This document shows positions 43,782-53,597 of a stretch of DNA of 64,000 nucleotides, piece by piece. The position numbers were made by a program, and so were the translations under genes. The notes under the pieces were generated by a model. It had not been told where the DNA came from, did no database searches, and saw only the letters and a list, made by a program, of their open reading frames with translations. This stretch comes from Arthrobacter sp. ok362 (GTDB lineage: Bacteria; Actinomycetota; Actinomycetes; Actinomycetales; Micrococcaceae). Numbering within the stretch: position 1 is the stretch's first letter; the number at the start of each line of letters is the position of its first letter. The stretch is taken from positions 81,985 to 145,984 of the forward strand of contig NZ_FNGC01000012.1 in assembly GCF_900102785.1 (NCBI RefSeq), given 5' to 3'.

Positions 43782-44863
43782 AGCTCCACCACCGAGCGCA
43801 GCACCGCGCCCGCGTGCATCTTCGAGAAGGCTTCCTCGATCTGCTCGATCGTGATCCGCTCGGTCACGAAGGCGTCCAGGTCCAGCTTGCCCTGCCGGTA
43901 GAGGCTGATGAGTGTGGGGAAGTCGCGCGAGGGCAGGCAGTCGCCGTACCAGGAGGACTTCAGCGACCCGCCGCGGCCGAACACGTCCAGCAGCGGCAGT
44001 TCCAGCGTCATCTCGGGGCTCGGCACGCCCACCAGGACCACCGTGCCGGCGAGGTCCCGGGCGTAGAAGGCCTGCTTGTACGTTTCCGGGCGGCCGACGG
44101 CGTCGATCACCACATCGGCGCCGAAACCGCCGGTTAGTTCGCGGATTGCCTCCACGGGGTCGACGGCGGAGGAGTCCACCGTGTGGGTGGCGCCGAGCTC
44201 CTTGGCGCGCTGGAGCTTCTTGGCGTCGATGTCGACGGCGATCACGGTGGTGGCGCCGGCGAGCGCCGCGCCGGCGACGGCCGCCACTCCCACTCCGCCG
44301 CAGCCGATCACTGCCACCGAATCGCCGCGCTGGACGTTTCCGGTGTTGATCGCCGCGCCGATGCCTGCCATGACGCCGCAGCCGAGCAGGCCGACGGCGG
44401 CGGGATCGGCGTCGGGGTCCACCTTGGTGCACTGGCCGGCGGCCACGAGGGTCTTTTCGGCGAAGGCTCCGATGCCCAACGCGGCCGTCAGCTCCGTGCC
44501 GTCCTCCAGGGTCATCTTCTGGGTGGCGTTGTGCGTGTTGAAGCAGTACTGCGGCTGGCCGCGGCGGCAGGCACGGCACTCGCCGCAGACGGCCCGCCAG
44601 TTCAGCACCACGCGGTCACCGGGGGCAACCTCGGTGACGTCCGGCCCCACGGCGCTGACAACACCGGTGGCCTCGTGGCCGAGCAGGAAGGGGAAGTCGT
44701 CGTTGATGGCGCCCTGCTTGTAGTGCAGATCGGTGTGGCAGACGCCGCAGGTGAGGATGTCCACGAGGGCCTCGCCGGGGCCGGGGTCCGGCACCAGGAT
44801 CGTCTCCAGGGTGACGTCGGCATTCTTGGTACGGACTACTGCGGCCTTGACTTTATGGACCAT
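43778..44863 (-). CDS. mscR: S-(hydroxymethyl)mycothiol dehydrogenase
   Basis: A 361-residue zinc alcohol dehydrogenase of class III type: [13 protein letters not shown] (catalytic zinc), GHEATGVV, a structural zinc site C-GEC-RAC in [18 protein letters not shown], and the NAD-binding [12 protein letters not shown]. It oxidises the formaldehyde adduct of mycothiol to S-formylmycothiol and also reduces S-nitrosomycothiol. [13 protein letters not shown] at 44863 is the usual family start. It is followed by the MBL hydrolase and sits 124 bases from a mycoredoxin gene on the same strand. Confidence 0.92.
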   Translation of the reverse strand: MVHKVKAAVVRTKNADVTLETILVPDPGPGEALVDILTCGVCHTDLHYKQGAINDDFPFLLGHEATGVVSAVGPDVTEVAPGDRVVLNWRAVCGECRACRRGQPQYCFNTHNATQKMTLEDGTELTAALGIGAFAEKTLVAAGQCTKVDPDADPAAVGLLGCGVMAGIGAAINTGNVQRGDSVAVIGCGGVGVAAVAGAALAGATTVIAVDIDAKKLQRAKELGATHTVDSSAVDPVEAIRELTGGFGADVVIDAVGRPETYKQAFYARDLAGTVVLVGVPSPEMTLELPLLDVFGRGGSLKSSWYGDCLPSRDFPTLISLYRQGKLDLDAFVTERITIEQIEEAFSKMHAGAVLRSVVEL

Positions 44864-44987
44864 GAAACAAGCTCCTCTGCTCTGAACGCGGATTTCTCGC
44901 ACAACTTACTGGCACAACGGGCGGCGGCGCGGCCCTTGGGAGGCCGCGCCGTCGTGGTTTGGTGTTGTCCTTGGATACCGGAAGGGA

Positions 44988-45245
44988 CTAGGCGGCGAGC
45001 CGGCTCTTGACCTCTGCTGCGGAGGGATTGGTGGCGGCGGTGCCGTCCGGGAACAGCACCGTGGGGACGGTGCGGTTGCCTCCGTTGAGCTGCTCGACGA
45101 GATCGGTCGTGCCTTCGACTTCCTCGATGTTGATCTCGGTGTACCCGATGCCCTGCGCGTCCAGCTGCTTCTTCAACCGGTTGCAGTAGCCGCACCACGT
45201 GGTCGAAAACATGGTGATGGTGCCGGATTCGGGGGTGAAGTCCAC
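44988..45245 (-). CDS. mrx1: Mycoredoxin (glutaredoxin-like)
   Basis: An 85-residue glutaredoxin-fold protein with the redox motif WCGYC, EINIEEVEGTTDLVEQLNGGNRTVPTVLFPDG (cis-Pro loop TVPT) and the standard size of Mrx1. Mycoredoxin reduces mycothiol mixed disulphides on proteins using mycothiol electrons. The GTG at 45245 follows GAGGAG, better than the longer frame to 45413. It lies upstream of mscR on the same strand, forming a mycothiol redox neighbourhood. Confidence 0.88.
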   Translation of the reverse strand: MDFTPESGTITMFSTTWCGYCNRLKKQLDAQGIGYTEINIEEVEGTTDLVEQLNGGNRTVPTVLFPDGTAATNPSAAEVKSRLAA

Positions 45246-45411
45246 GAAGTTCTCCTCAAGCTTGTGGTTGGGGCCGGCGTGTAGGGCCGGGCGCCCACTG
45301 AAGTCGTACGTCACTGCAAACAACCGTACCCCGGAGCCTGCTATTCCCGCAGGCGCGTGGCGGAGCCAGGGGGCGGATGACATGGAATGGGTGCGGTGGC
45401 ATGCTGGTGCC

Positions 45412-46158
45412 ATGTGTGGACGCTACGTGATGGCCCGGGCCGTCGGAGACCTGCTGGCCGAATTCGACGCCGGGCTGGAAGATGAGATCGCGATTCCGCC
45501 GTCGTGGAACGTGGCCCCGACGGCGGATGTGCCGATCCTGCTCGAACGGCTGGTGGACGGAGAGCCGGTGCGCCAACTGCACATTGCGCGCTGGGGTCTG
45601 GTGCCCTCCTGGGCCAAGGACCCGGGAATAGGGTCAAAGATGATCAATGCCCGCAGCGAGACGGTGCTGGAGAAGCCCGCCTTCCGGAAAGCCACCCGCT
45701 CCCGTCGCTGTGCCGTCCCGGCGGACGGCTACTACGAGTGGAAGGGCGAGGGCCGCAGCAAGCAGCCCTACTACGTCCATCCCACGGACGGGCACCCCAT
45801 TGTCTTCGCGGGACTCTATGAATGGTGGAGGGATCCGTCCAAGGCGGAGGGCGACCCGGAGCGCTGGATGCTCTCGACCTCGATCATGACCACCGACTCA
45901 CCGCCGGAGGGCTACGCCGGGGGAATGCTGGCCGAGCTGACCGCGCTGCATGACAGGGTTCCGCTGCCCATGAACCGCGAGACCATGCAGACGTGGCTGG
46001 ACCCGCAGGCCGATGACGCGGCCGGACTCGTGGACCTGGTCCGGGCCGGGGCGCACGACGTCGCGGAAGGTTGGAAGATTGACGCCGTCGGCACCGCCGT
46101 CGGGAACGTCAAGAATGACTCGCCGGAACTCATCCAGCCGGTAGGGAGCCTGTTCTAG
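45412..46158 (+). CDS. SRAP/YedK-HMCES abasic-site DNA-crosslinking protein
   Basis: A 248-residue SRAP domain protein. The catalytic Cys2 directly follows the initiator (MCGRYVMA), with the conserved PPSWNVAPT, NARSETVLEKPAFR, RRCAVPADGYYEWKG and LHDRVPLPM (active-site His). It links covalently to abasic sites in single-stranded DNA and shields them from breakage and error-prone handling. The ATG at 45412 is fixed by the need for Cys2. No SOS box was seen directly before it. Confidence 0.92.
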   Translation: MCGRYVMARAVGDLLAEFDAGLEDEIAIPPSWNVAPTADVPILLERLVDGEPVRQLHIARWGLVPSWAKDPGIGSKMINARSETVLEKPAFRKATRSRRCAVPADGYYEWKGEGRSKQPYYVHPTDGHPIVFAGLYEWWRDPSKAEGDPERWMLSTSIMTTDSPPEGYAGGMLAELTALHDRVPLPMNRETMQTWLDPQADDAAGLVDLVRAGAHDVAEGWKIDAVGTAVGNVKNDSPELIQPVGSLF

Positions 46159-46171
46159 GGAGTCGCTTCCC

Positions 46172-46203
46172 GTGACGCCTGAACTCTCTGGTCAGAGCGT
46201 CAC
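46172..46203. terminator. Hairpin between convergent SRAP and VOC genes
   Basis: GTGACGC (46172-46178) pairs with GCGTCAC (46197-46203), and the inner CTGA/TCAG extends the stem past a one-base bulge. A short T-run (TTTG) follows. It spans the stop codon of the minus-strand VOC gene, so it could end transcripts from both directions. The T-tract is weak. Confidence 0.4.
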
Positions 46204-46614
46204 TTTGCCGCCGCCGTCGACCGCCCAGCCGGGGTTGAAGGCGACCTCCCAGCGGTAGCCGTCGGGATCGGCAAAGTAGCCGGTGTAGCCGCCCCAGGGC
46301 TGGGTCTTCGGCGCCGCGACGATGAGGGCTCCTGCGGTCTCGGCTTCGGCCATCACCCAGTCGACTTCCGCCGTGCTGGCCAGGTTGTGGCTGAGCGTGA
46401 TGCACGCAATGCCGGCAGGGGGATCGGTGGCCGCTTCGGACTGCATTTGTCCCGCGTCCCAGAGCGAGAGGATGAGGCCGTAGTTGGCCTGGATGAAGAG
46501 CACCTCGCCGGGGACTTCCCGGTGGACCGGCCATCCGAGGCCATCAACGTAAAAGCGGCGTGAGGCGTCAACACTGCGGACACCCAGCGAAATTAAGTCG
46601 ACTCGTGGCTGCAT
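46192..46614 (-). CDS. Single-domain VOC protein
   Basis: A 140-residue glyoxalase/bleomycin-resistance-fold protein. It begins RVDLISLGVRSVDASRRFYVDGLGW and contains PWGGYTGYFADPDGYRWEVAFNPGW, the C-terminal VOC strand signature. His and Glu at the usual metal positions are only partly present. The substrate is unknown. It is divergent from the chorismate mutase gene with only 14 bases between start codons. Confidence 0.85.
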   Translation of the reverse strand: MQPRVDLISLGVRSVDASRRFYVDGLGWPVHREVPGEVLFIQANYGLILSLWDAGQMQSEAATDPPAGIACITLSHNLASTAEVDWVMAEAETAGALIVAAPKTQPWGGYTGYFADPDGYRWEVAFNPGWAVDGGGKVTL

Positions 46615-46628
46615 CTTTCGATACTGTC

Positions 46629-46955
46629 ATGCACATGCCCACAAATCACGCAGACGACAAGGCCGCCCAGGCCGACCGGGAACAGCTCGCCGCCGTGCGG
46701 GTGGCTGTTGACGAGGTGGACGAGCAGATCGTGTCCTTGATCGGGCGCCGTGAACGGCTGATCCGGATCGCCGGAACCCTCAAGGCGGACAGCGCCGAGG
46801 TCCGTGCGCCCGGGCGGGTGGAGCGGGTCATCGAACACGTCCGCGCCACGGCGGAACACAAGGACATCGACGTCGAACTCGTCGAGAAGACGTACCGGGC
46901 CATGATCGACGCCTTCATCACCCTCGAGCTGGAAGTGTACAAGTCCACCTCCTAG
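46629..46955 (+). CDS. Chorismate mutase (AroQ type)
   Basis: A 108-residue all-helical chorismate mutase. The first helix reads LAAVRVAVDEVDEQIVSLIGRRERLIRIAGTLKADS, with the active-site Arg and Lys. The third ends VELVEKTYRAMIDAFITLELEVYKS, with the Glu/Gln position. It converts chorismate to prephenate for Phe/Tyr synthesis. PchB-type isochorismate-pyruvate lyases share the fold, so that activity cannot be excluded. Start at 46629 or 46635. Confidence 0.82.
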   Translation: MHMPTNHADDKAAQADREQLAAVRVAVDEVDEQIVSLIGRRERLIRIAGTLKADSAEVRAPGRVERVIEHVRATAEHKDIDVELVEKTYRAMIDAFITLELEVYKSTS

Positions 46956-46976
46956 CAGGGGCCTGTCGGAAGGTGC

Positions 46977-47363
46977 CTAGAGAGACTCTTCGACCGGCAC
47001 GTTGGCCTGGTAGTCCCGGCCGTCACAATCGCTGAACGCCGTCATGAGGTGGCCCTTGGGCAGGCCCAGCACAGTCGCGATGGGAAAGTTTCCGGTGATC
47101 GTGTTTCCTGAGTGTTCCACGCCCTTGAGGTCGAAGTTCTCTTCCGTGCCGTCATGGTTGAAGTAGTAGAAGGAAACGGCCTCGCCGTTCATGAACTCAA
47201 TGCCCAGTCTCCGCTGATGGGAGTAGTCCGGCCCGGCTGCGAGTAGACCCACCACGTAGGCGCCTTGCCCCGGGATATTTCCGTCTATATCAAAGGTCGC
47301 CACCAAGGTTGAATTCTTGGCGGCGATCTTTACGTGCTTCAGGAGTGCGATATGGGAGCTCAT
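46977..47363 (-). CDS. Conserved hypothetical protein
   Basis: A 128-residue soluble protein of mixed beta structure, starting MSSHIALLKHVKIAAKNSTLVATFDIDGNIP. It contains VSFYYFNHDGTEENFDLKGVEHSG and GNFPIATVLGLPKGHLMTAFSDCDG. No domain recognised. Codon use is as in neighbouring genes. It faces the SOS-box promoter of the dnaE2 operon, and the divergent gap is about 80 bases to the box, so it could share that control region. Confidence 0.6.
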   Translation of the reverse strand: MSSHIALLKHVKIAAKNSTLVATFDIDGNIPGQGAYVVGLLAAGPDYSHQRRLGIEFMNGEAVSFYYFNHDGTEENFDLKGVEHSGNTITGNFPIATVLGLPKGHLMTAFSDCDGRDYQANVPVEESL

Positions 47364-47444
47364 GGCTCAATCCTGCTACCTGCATCTGCGTCCGTCCACC
47401 CCCGATCTGGGTTTTGTGGCCTCTCCGACGTAGACTGGTTTTAT

Positions 47445-47460
47445 TCGAAGATATGTTCGA
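47445..47460. promoter_or_regulatory. SOS (LexA) box upstream of DUF6504-dnaE2
   Basis: TCGAAGATATGTTCGA matches the actinobacterial LexA consensus TCGAAC-N4-GTTCGA with one mismatch. It lies about 105 bases before the DUF6504 start and would repress the dnaE2 operon until DNA damage. The region between box and gene (47461-47566) holds CTA- and ATA-rich sequence unlike coding DNA, with repeated GCTAG motifs, and is probably a leader. Confidence 0.8.
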
Positions 47461-47566
47461 GTATGAATTCGTAGTGCTAGCAATACGGCTAGAAGTACGG
47501 CGAGCAGAAGCGCTAGCAGAAGCGGGGACTGGGCCGGCTCCAGCCCGGATTGGGTCGGGAGGCAAC

Positions 47567-47902
47567 GTGGGCATGTTCAGCGAGTCTGTGGATGTCGTCT
47601 GCACGCCCGCAGGCCAGCCCCTGCGCCTCGACTGGGCCGGCCGGCGCTACACGGTCTGCGCGGAACCCGTCCGTTGGTATGAGCGCCGGCAGTGGTGGGC
47701 GGAGGAAAGCCGGGCGCCGCTCGGGAGCGGTCCGGGGCTGGTGGATCACGAGATCTGGCGGGTCCAGGTGCGTGCCGCCGGGAACAACGCCGCGGACTCC
47801 CCCCTCACCCTTGACCTGACCCGGCATGTCGGCAGCGGCCGGTGGCGGCTCCTGAGGATCCACGACGCACTGCAGCCCCTCCGGAAGCCCAAAACAGCAT
47901 GA
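47567..47902 (+). CDS. DUF6504 protein of the dnaE2 operon
   Basis: A 111-residue protein (MFSESVDVVCTPAGQPLRLDW, EPVRWYERRQWWAEESRA, IWRVQVRA) of the DUF6504 family, found next to translesion polymerase genes in actinobacteria. Function unknown; probably a small accessory of the mutasome. GTG at 47567 is preceded by GGGAGG; ATG at 47573 is an alternative. Its stop overlaps the dnaE2 start (ATGA at 47899), and the SOS box lies upstream. Confidence 0.75.
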   Translation: MGMFSESVDVVCTPAGQPLRLDWAGRRYTVCAEPVRWYERRQWWAEESRAPLGSGPGLVDHEIWRVQVRAAGNNAADSPLTLDLTRHVGSGRWRLLRIHDALQPLRKPKTA

Positions 47903-50900
47903 ACTTCACCCATCTGCACGTCTCCACCGCCTTCAGCGCCCACTATGGCGTCTCCTGGCCGGATGAACTGGCCGCCTCGGCCGCCGCAGACGGCGCCACT
48001 GCGCTGGCCTGCACGGACCGGGATGGGCTGTACGGCACCGTCAAGCACCTGAAGGCGTGCATGGCCGCCGGGCTGGATGCGATCGTCGGGGTGGACCTTG
48101 CGGTCTTTGACGACGACGGCGACCTCCGCACCCAGCTAGGGGGACGCGTCGTCGTGCTGGCGCACGGACACAACAACGGCGCCGGCTACCGGGCGTTGTG
48201 CCGGCTGATTTCCGACGCCCATGCCCGCACCACGGGCAAGGCCGGGGGAGCGGTGCCAGTGGCCGTCACCCGGGCGGAGCTGGCCTCCCGCACCTTGCAC
48301 CCCGAAACCCTGCAGCCGGTCCTGACAGTGCTGATCGGCCCGGACTCCGACGTCGGCCGGGCCATGGGCGGCCGGCGCTACCTGCGCCCCCGCACCCTGT
48401 TCAAACGCTGGCTGGACGCCATGCCCCCCGGGACCCTGGCGGCCGAGGTGGTGTCCCAGCTCAGCCCGCCCGGGGAACCGCTGAGCACCGCCCACGCGGT
48501 GCGCATGCTCAAGCTCGCAGCAGAGCACGGGGTGCCCGCCGTGCTGAGCAACGCCGTGCGGTATGTGGCCGAGGACGGCGCGGCCACCGCCGATGTGCTG
48601 GACTCGGCCCGGACGCTTAAATCCCTCCCCGAGCTCTCCGCCGCCCCGCTGCTGCAGCCCAATGGTCAGGGCTGGCTCAAATCCGCGGCCCAGATGCTGC
48701 AGCTGGGCAAGGAGATCATCCACGCCGCCGGCTACGGCACGGCGGACCTTAAACGGCTCCTGGCCCAGACCGAGGCGCTCGCGGACCGCTGCCGGATGGA
48801 TCCTGTGGCCGACATGGGCTGGAAACAGCCAGTGGTTCCGGAAGCATCCGTGATCGGGATCGACGGCGACGCGCTCGCCGAACTGACCCTGCGCTGCGAG
48901 GCCGGCATCGGCCGCCGCTTCCCGGGAATCTCCGGTCAGCGAGAACAGCAGATGCGAAACCGGCTGCAGCACGAGCTCCGGATCATCGACTCGCTGGGCT
49001 TCGCCTCCTACTTCCTGACCGTCGCGGAGGTCTCCCGGATGATCCTGGCCCTGGGCGTGCGGGCGGCCGCGCGCGGTTCGGGCGCCTCCAGCCTGGTCAA
49101 CTACCTGATCGACATCAGCCAGGTGAACCCGCTCCAGCATGACCTCATTTTTGAACGCTTCCTCTCCCGCGACCGCGCCACGCTGCCCGACATCGACATC
49201 GACGTTGAAAGCGCCGAACGGCACAACGTCTACCGGAAGATCTTTGAGCGCTTCGGAGCCGAACGCGTCACGCTGATGAGCATGCAGAACGGCTACCGCG
49301 CTCGCGGTGCCGTGCGCGACGCCGGACTGGCCCTGGGCATGGACGACGGTGAGGTCGGGGAGATCGCCAAGCAGCTGTGGCGGTTCTCGGCCCGGCACTT
49401 CCGCGAAGCCCTCGTGGAGAAACCCGAGCTGAAGGAATTCGCGGACCGGGTGGAGCAACGCGGCTTCACCGAAAACCAGCAGCTGGACCTGTTGGTGGAC
49501 CTCACGGAGCGGCTGGACCGGCTGCCCCGGCACATCTCCATGCATCCGTGCGGGGTCATCCTCGGCGATGCCACCTTGCTGGACCGCACCCCCGTGCAGC
49601 CCAGCGGCCTGGGCCTGCCCATGAGCCAGTTCGACAAGCACGACATGGACCCCATGGGCATGCTCAAACTCGATGTCCTGGGTGTCCGGATGCAGAGCGC
49701 CATGGCGTTCGCCGTCCGGGAAGTGATCCGGCTCCACCCCTCCAAGGCCGAGGTGGTGGCCGCCGGCGCGCATCCGGCCGGCCCGGATGGGACCGGTCCG
49801 GATTACATAGCCGAGGACGGGCACATCGACCTCAACGCGGTCCCGCTTGATGATGAGCCAACCTTTGAGCTGATCCGCAGCACCCACACCCTGGGCTGTT
49901 TCCAGATCGAATCCCCGGGCCAGCGCGAACTGATCGGCAAGATGGCGCCCCGGGAGTTCAACGATCTCATCATTGACATCTCGCTGTTCCGGCCAGGCCC
50001 GATGAAATCCGACATGGTCCGGCCCTTCCTGGAGCACCGGCACGGGTTCGCCCCCGAGGTCTATCCACATCCCGACCTCAAACCGGTCCTCCAGGAAACC
50101 CACGGGGTCACGGTTTTCCACGAACAAATCCTCAAGACCTTCGATGTCATGACCGGGTGCGGGCTGGCGCGCGCCGACGAGTTCCGCCGGGCGCTGGGCA
50201 ACGAGGTGCTCGAAGCCAAGGTGGAGGAGTTCTTCCGGAAGGAGGCCCGGGCCCGGAACTACAGTCCCGAGGTGGTGGACAAGGTTTGGGGCACGCTGAA
50301 GGCCTTTGGCAGCTTCGGGTTCTGCAAGGCCCACGGAGCCGCCTTCGCCGTGCCCACCTACCAGTCGGCCTGGCTCAAGGCGCACCACCCGGAGGCCTTC
50401 CTCGCCGGACTCTGGGAACACGACCCCGGCATGTACCCCAAACGCCTGCTCGTGGCCGAGGCCCGCCGGCTGGGGATCCCCATCCTTCCCCTCGACATCA
50501 ACCGAAGCCAGGCCGAGTACCGGGTGGAGTGGGTGGAATCCGGGCCGGACCGGGGCAGGCTGGGCATCCGGCTAAGCCTGAACGGCATCTTCGGGCTCTC
50601 CGGCGCCGAGCTGAAACGGATAGTGGCTGGCCAGCCCTACGACTCCCTGGCGGACCTGCGCGCCCGGTCGCGGCTAAGCAGGCCCAGCATCCAGCGCCTG
50701 GCCCAGCTGGGCGCCTTCGACTCGCTGCACCGGGCCTCCGGGGGAGCCGCCAACCGGGCGGACCTGGTCCAGCACCTGCAGAAACTGCAGGCCCGGCCCT
50801 TGCGGAAGGGCGCAGAGGTCATTGAGGGCCAGCTGGCGTTGCCGCTGGGGGACGTGGAACTGAAGAACCTGAAGGCGATGCTACCCGCGCCCAGCATGGT

Positions 50901-51399
50901 GGACAACGTCCGGGCGGAACTTGACCTGATGGCCGTGGACGTCAGCGAGCACCTCATGACCAGCCACCGCCCGCTGCTGGAACGGCTCGGCGTCACCACC
51001 GCGGACAAGCTGCTGGGACTGCGCAACGGCGCGGAGGTGCTGGTTGCCGGGGTCCGGGTGGCCACCCAGACACCGCCCATGCGCGGGGGCCGGAGGGTGG
51101 TGTTCATCAGCATCGACGACGGCACAGGTTGCGTGGATTCGGTCTTCTTCCACGAAGCGCAGGAGCAGTCCGGATCCTTGCTGTTCGGGACCCGCCTGCT
51201 GCTGATCCGCGGCACCACACGCCGGACCGGGCCGCGGGGGATCAGCATCAGCGCCAGCATGGCCTGGGACCTCAGCCGCCCGGAGACCCTGCCGTTCCCG
51301 GAATCCGTTGCCGGCGCCACCGGCCAGCACGAGCCGGACCTGCCCGGCCCCCTAGACGGGATCAGCAGAAACCTCGCCATCACCGGGCTGGGCGGCTGA
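47899..51399 (+). CDS. dnaE2: Error-prone DNA polymerase III alpha subunit
   Basis: A 1166-residue family C polymerase. The PHP domain comes first (FTHLHVSTAFSAHYGV, ALACTDRDGLYGTVKH). Then comes the palm with PDIDIDVES (Asp431, Asp433 catalytic pair), the fingers with FCKAHGAAFAVPTYQSAWLKAHHPEAFLAG, helix-hairpin-helix LSGAELKRIVAGQPYDSLADL, and an OB fold near the C-terminus (VLVAGVRVATQTPPMRGGRRVVFISIDD). The first PHP His pair is present. It copies past lesions during the SOS response, normally with ImuA' and ImuB, but no such genes are adjacent. Start ATG overlaps the DUF6504 stop. Confidence 0.9.
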   Translation: MNFTHLHVSTAFSAHYGVSWPDELAASAAADGATALACTDRDGLYGTVKHLKACMAAGLDAIVGVDLAVFDDDGDLRTQLGGRVVVLAHGHNNGAGYRALCRLISDAHARTTGKAGGAVPVAVTRAELASRTLHPETLQPVLTVLIGPDSDVGRAMGGRRYLRPRTLFKRWLDAMPPGTLAAEVVSQLSPPGEPLSTAHAVRMLKLAAEHGVPAVLSNAVRYVAEDGAATADVLDSARTLKSLPELSAAPLLQPNGQGWLKSAAQMLQLGKEIIHAAGYGTADLKRLLAQTEALADRCRMDPVADMGWKQPVVPEASVIGIDGDALAELTLRCEAGIGRRFPGISGQREQQMRNRLQHELRIIDSLGFASYFLTVAEVSRMILALGVRAAARGSGASSLVNYLIDISQVNPLQHDLIFERFLSRDRATLPDIDIDVESAERHNVYRKIFERFGAERVTLMSMQNGYRARGAVRDAGLALGMDDGEVGEIAKQLWRFSARHFREALVEKPELKEFADRVEQRGFTENQQLDLLVDLTERLDRLPRHISMHPCGVILGDATLLDRTPVQPSGLGLPMSQFDKHDMDPMGMLKLDVLGVRMQSAMAFAVREVIRLHPSKAEVVAAGAHPAGPDGTGPDYIAEDGHIDLNAVPLDDEPTFELIRSTHTLGCFQIESPGQRELIGKMAPREFNDLIIDISLFRPGPMKSDMVRPFLEHRHGFAPEVYPHPDLKPVLQETHGVTVFHEQILKTFDVMTGCGLARADEFRRALGNEVLEAKVEEFFRKEARARNYSPEVVDKVWGTLKAFGSFGFCKAHGAAFAVPTYQSAWLKAHHPEAFLAGLWEHDPGMYPKRLLVAEARRLGIPILPLDINRSQAEYRVEWVESGPDRGRLGIRLSLNGIFGLSGAELKRIVAGQPYDSLADLRARSRLSRPSIQRLAQLGAFDSLHRASGGAANRADLVQHLQKLQARPLRKGAEVIEGQLALPLGDVELKNLKAMLPAPSMVDNVRAELDLMAVDVSEHLMTSHRPLLERLGVTTADKLLGLRNGAEVLVAGVRVATQTPPMRGGRRVVFISIDDGTGCVDSVFFHEAQEQSGSLLFGTRLLLIRGTTRRTGPRGISISASMAWDLSRPETLPFPESVAGATGQHEPDLPGPLDGISRNLAITGLGG

Positions 51400-51568
51400 G
51401 CTCCCGTCGGAGCGGCCGCCGCGGGAGCCGCCGCTGGGCGGCGGCTGGGCTGGGGCTGCTTTGTGGCGCGTTGGTTGGCCTCTGGAGAAACCGATAGCAT
51501 GGACGAGGCTGGCTGTGGTCCCCGTACGCCACAAGCTACGAAGCCTTAACTTTGAATAGGAGACACCC

Positions 51569-53578
51569 GTGTCAGATGCCCAGCAGATCACCCTTATCGT
51601 CGACGGCGAAGAGACCAAGGTGACTACCGGGACCACCGGCGCGGAACTCTTCTTTGAGCGCCGTGACGTCGTTGTGGCCCGCGTTAACGGCGAGTTGAAG
51701 GACTTGGACCAGCCCCTTCCCGAGGACGCTTCCGTCGAGGCCGTCACCATTGATACCCCGGACGGGCTCAACGTCCTGCGCCACTCCACGGCCCACGTCA
51801 TGGCCCAGGCCGTGCAGCAGCTGCGTCCCGACGCGAAGCTCGGCATCGGCCCCTACATCACGGACGGCTTCTACTTCGACTTCGACGTCGCGGAACCGTT
51901 CACCCCGGAAGACCTCCGCCAGCTCGAAAAGATGATGCAGAAGATCATCAACCAGAACCAGAAGTTCGTCCGCCGCGTAGTATCCGAGGACGCGGCCCGC
52001 GAGGCGATGAAGGACGAGCCCTACAAGCTCGAGCTCCTGGGGAAGAAGAACGACGCCGCCGACGCCGGAGAGGGCGTCAACGTCGAGGTCGGGGCCGGCG
52101 ACATCACCATATACGACAACGTGGACCGCAAGAGCGGGGACAGCATCTGGTGCGATCTGTGCCGCGGCCCGCACCTGCCGAACACCAAACTGATCTCCAA
52201 CGCCTTCGCGCTGACCCGGTCCTCGGCCGCCTACTGGCTGGGCAACCAGAACAACCAGCAGCTGCAGCGCATCTATGGCACCGCCTGGCCCACCAAGGAC
52301 GCCCTCAAGGCCTACCAGGAACGCATTGCCGAGGCCGAGCGCCGTGACCACCGCAAACTCGGCGCGGAGCTGGACCTGTTCTCCTTCCCGGACGAGCTCG
52401 GCTCGGGCCTGCCGGTCTTCCATCCCAAGGGCGGCATTATCCGCAAGGCTATGGAGGACTACTCCCGCCAGCGCCACGTGGATGCCGGCTACGATTTCGT
52501 CTACACCCCGCACATCACCAAGGGCCACCTCTACGAAGTCTCAGGCCACCTGGACTGGTACAAGGAGGGCATGTTCCCGGCGATGCACATCGACGCGGAG
52601 CTGAACGAGGACGGCACGGTCCGCAAGCCTGGCCAGGACTACTACCTCAAGCCGATGAACTGCCCCATGCACAACCTGATCTTCCGGTCCCGCGGACGCT
52701 CCTACCGCGAACTGCCGCTGCGGCTCTTCGAATTCGGCTCGGTCTACCGCTACGAGAAGTCCGGCGTGGTACACGGCCTGACCCGTGTCCGGGGCATGAC
52801 CCAGGACGACGCCCACATCTACTGCACCCGCGAGCAGATGAAGGACGAGCTCACCACCACGCTGAACTTCGTCCTCGGCCTGCTCAAGGACTACGGCCTG
52901 GACGACTTCTACCTCGAGCTCTCCACCAAGAACGAAGACAAGTTCGTGGGCGACGACGCCACGTGGGAGGAAGCCACCCGCACCCTGGCCGAGGTGGCAG
53001 AAGCCTCCGGGCTTGAGCTCATCCCGGATCCGGGCGGAGCCGCGTTCTACGGCCCCAAGATTTCCGTCCAGACCAAGGACGCGCTCGGCCGCACCTGGCA
53101 AATGTCCACCATCCAGCTGGACTTCAACCTGCCCGAACGCTTCGAGCTCGAGTTCCAGGCCGCCGACGGCACCCGGCAGCGGCCCGTGATGATCCACCGC
53201 GCCTTGTTCGGCTCGGTGGAGCGCTTCATGGGCGTGCTGACCGAACACTACGCCGGTGCCTTCCCCGCCTGGCTGGCGCCCGTGCAGGTGGTGGGCATCC
53301 CGGTGGCGGAGGCTTTCAACGACTACATGTTCGACGTCGTGGACCAGCTCAAGGCGGCCGGTATCCGCGCCGAGGTGGATATTTCCTCGGACCGATTCCC
53401 GAAGAAGATCCGCACGGCAAGCAAGGACAAGATCCCGTTCGTGCTGATCGCCGGCGGAGACGACGCCGAGGCAGGAGCCGTGTCCTTCCGCTTCCGCGAT
53501 GGCAGCCAGGACAACGGCGTGCCCGTGGCCGAGGCCGTCCAGCGGATCGTCGACGCTGTCCGAAACCGGACCAGCTAG
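51569..53578 (+). CDS. thrS: Threonyl-tRNA synthetase
   Basis: A 669-residue class II synthetase. A TGS domain (1-63) is followed by the editing domain with HSTAH (72-76) and [12 protein letters not shown]. The catalytic core has [10 protein letters not shown] (zinc Cys), [14 protein letters not shown] and [13 protein letters not shown]. The anticodon-binding domain ([24 protein letters not shown]) ends the protein. It charges tRNA-Thr and edits mischarged serine. GTG at 51569 after AGGAGA. First of the thrS-HIT-pgsA group. The 169-base leader showed no T-box. Confidence 0.97.
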   Translation: MSDAQQITLIVDGEETKVTTGTTGAELFFERRDVVVARVNGELKDLDQPLPEDASVEAVTIDTPDGLNVLRHSTAHVMAQAVQQLRPDAKLGIGPYITDGFYFDFDVAEPFTPEDLRQLEKMMQKIINQNQKFVRRVVSEDAAREAMKDEPYKLELLGKKNDAADAGEGVNVEVGAGDITIYDNVDRKSGDSIWCDLCRGPHLPNTKLISNAFALTRSSAAYWLGNQNNQQLQRIYGTAWPTKDALKAYQERIAEAERRDHRKLGAELDLFSFPDELGSGLPVFHPKGGIIRKAMEDYSRQRHVDAGYDFVYTPHITKGHLYEVSGHLDWYKEGMFPAMHIDAELNEDGTVRKPGQDYYLKPMNCPMHNLIFRSRGRSYRELPLRLFEFGSVYRYEKSGVVHGLTRVRGMTQDDAHIYCTREQMKDELTTTLNFVLGLLKDYGLDDFYLELSTKNEDKFVGDDATWEEATRTLAEVAEASGLELIPDPGGAAFYGPKISVQTKDALGRTWQMSTIQLDFNLPERFELEFQAADGTRQRPVMIHRALFGSVERFMGVLTEHYAGAFPAWLAPVQVVGIPVAEAFNDYMFDVVDQLKAAGIRAEVDISSDRFPKKIRTASKDKIPFVLIAGGDDAEAGAVSFRFRDGSQDNGVPVAEAVQRIVDAVRNRTS

Positions 53579-53597
53579 GCAGACGGAAGGGCAGCGC

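Noticed and set aside
43137..44579. 480-residue frame joining mscR shadow and MBL hydrolase
   Set aside because: Only its last 214 residues are the MBL enzyme. The rest is the wrong frame of mscR, and the GTG at 43781 is the sensible start.
47453..47566. Extension of DUF6504 to an ATG inside the SOS box
   Set aside because: Codons such as CTA and ATA, rare in this genome, dominate the extension, and the start would lie in the LexA site.
48136..50421. 761-residue open frame opposite dnaE2
   Set aside because: It is a shadow of the polymerase gene. Its composition is rich in Gly, His and Arg and it has no motif; dnaE2 motifs on the other strand are clear.
51400..51568. T-box or other riboswitch before thrS
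   Set aside because: No T-box sequence, anti-terminator pair or specifier loop could be recognised; the region is simple GC-rich leader.
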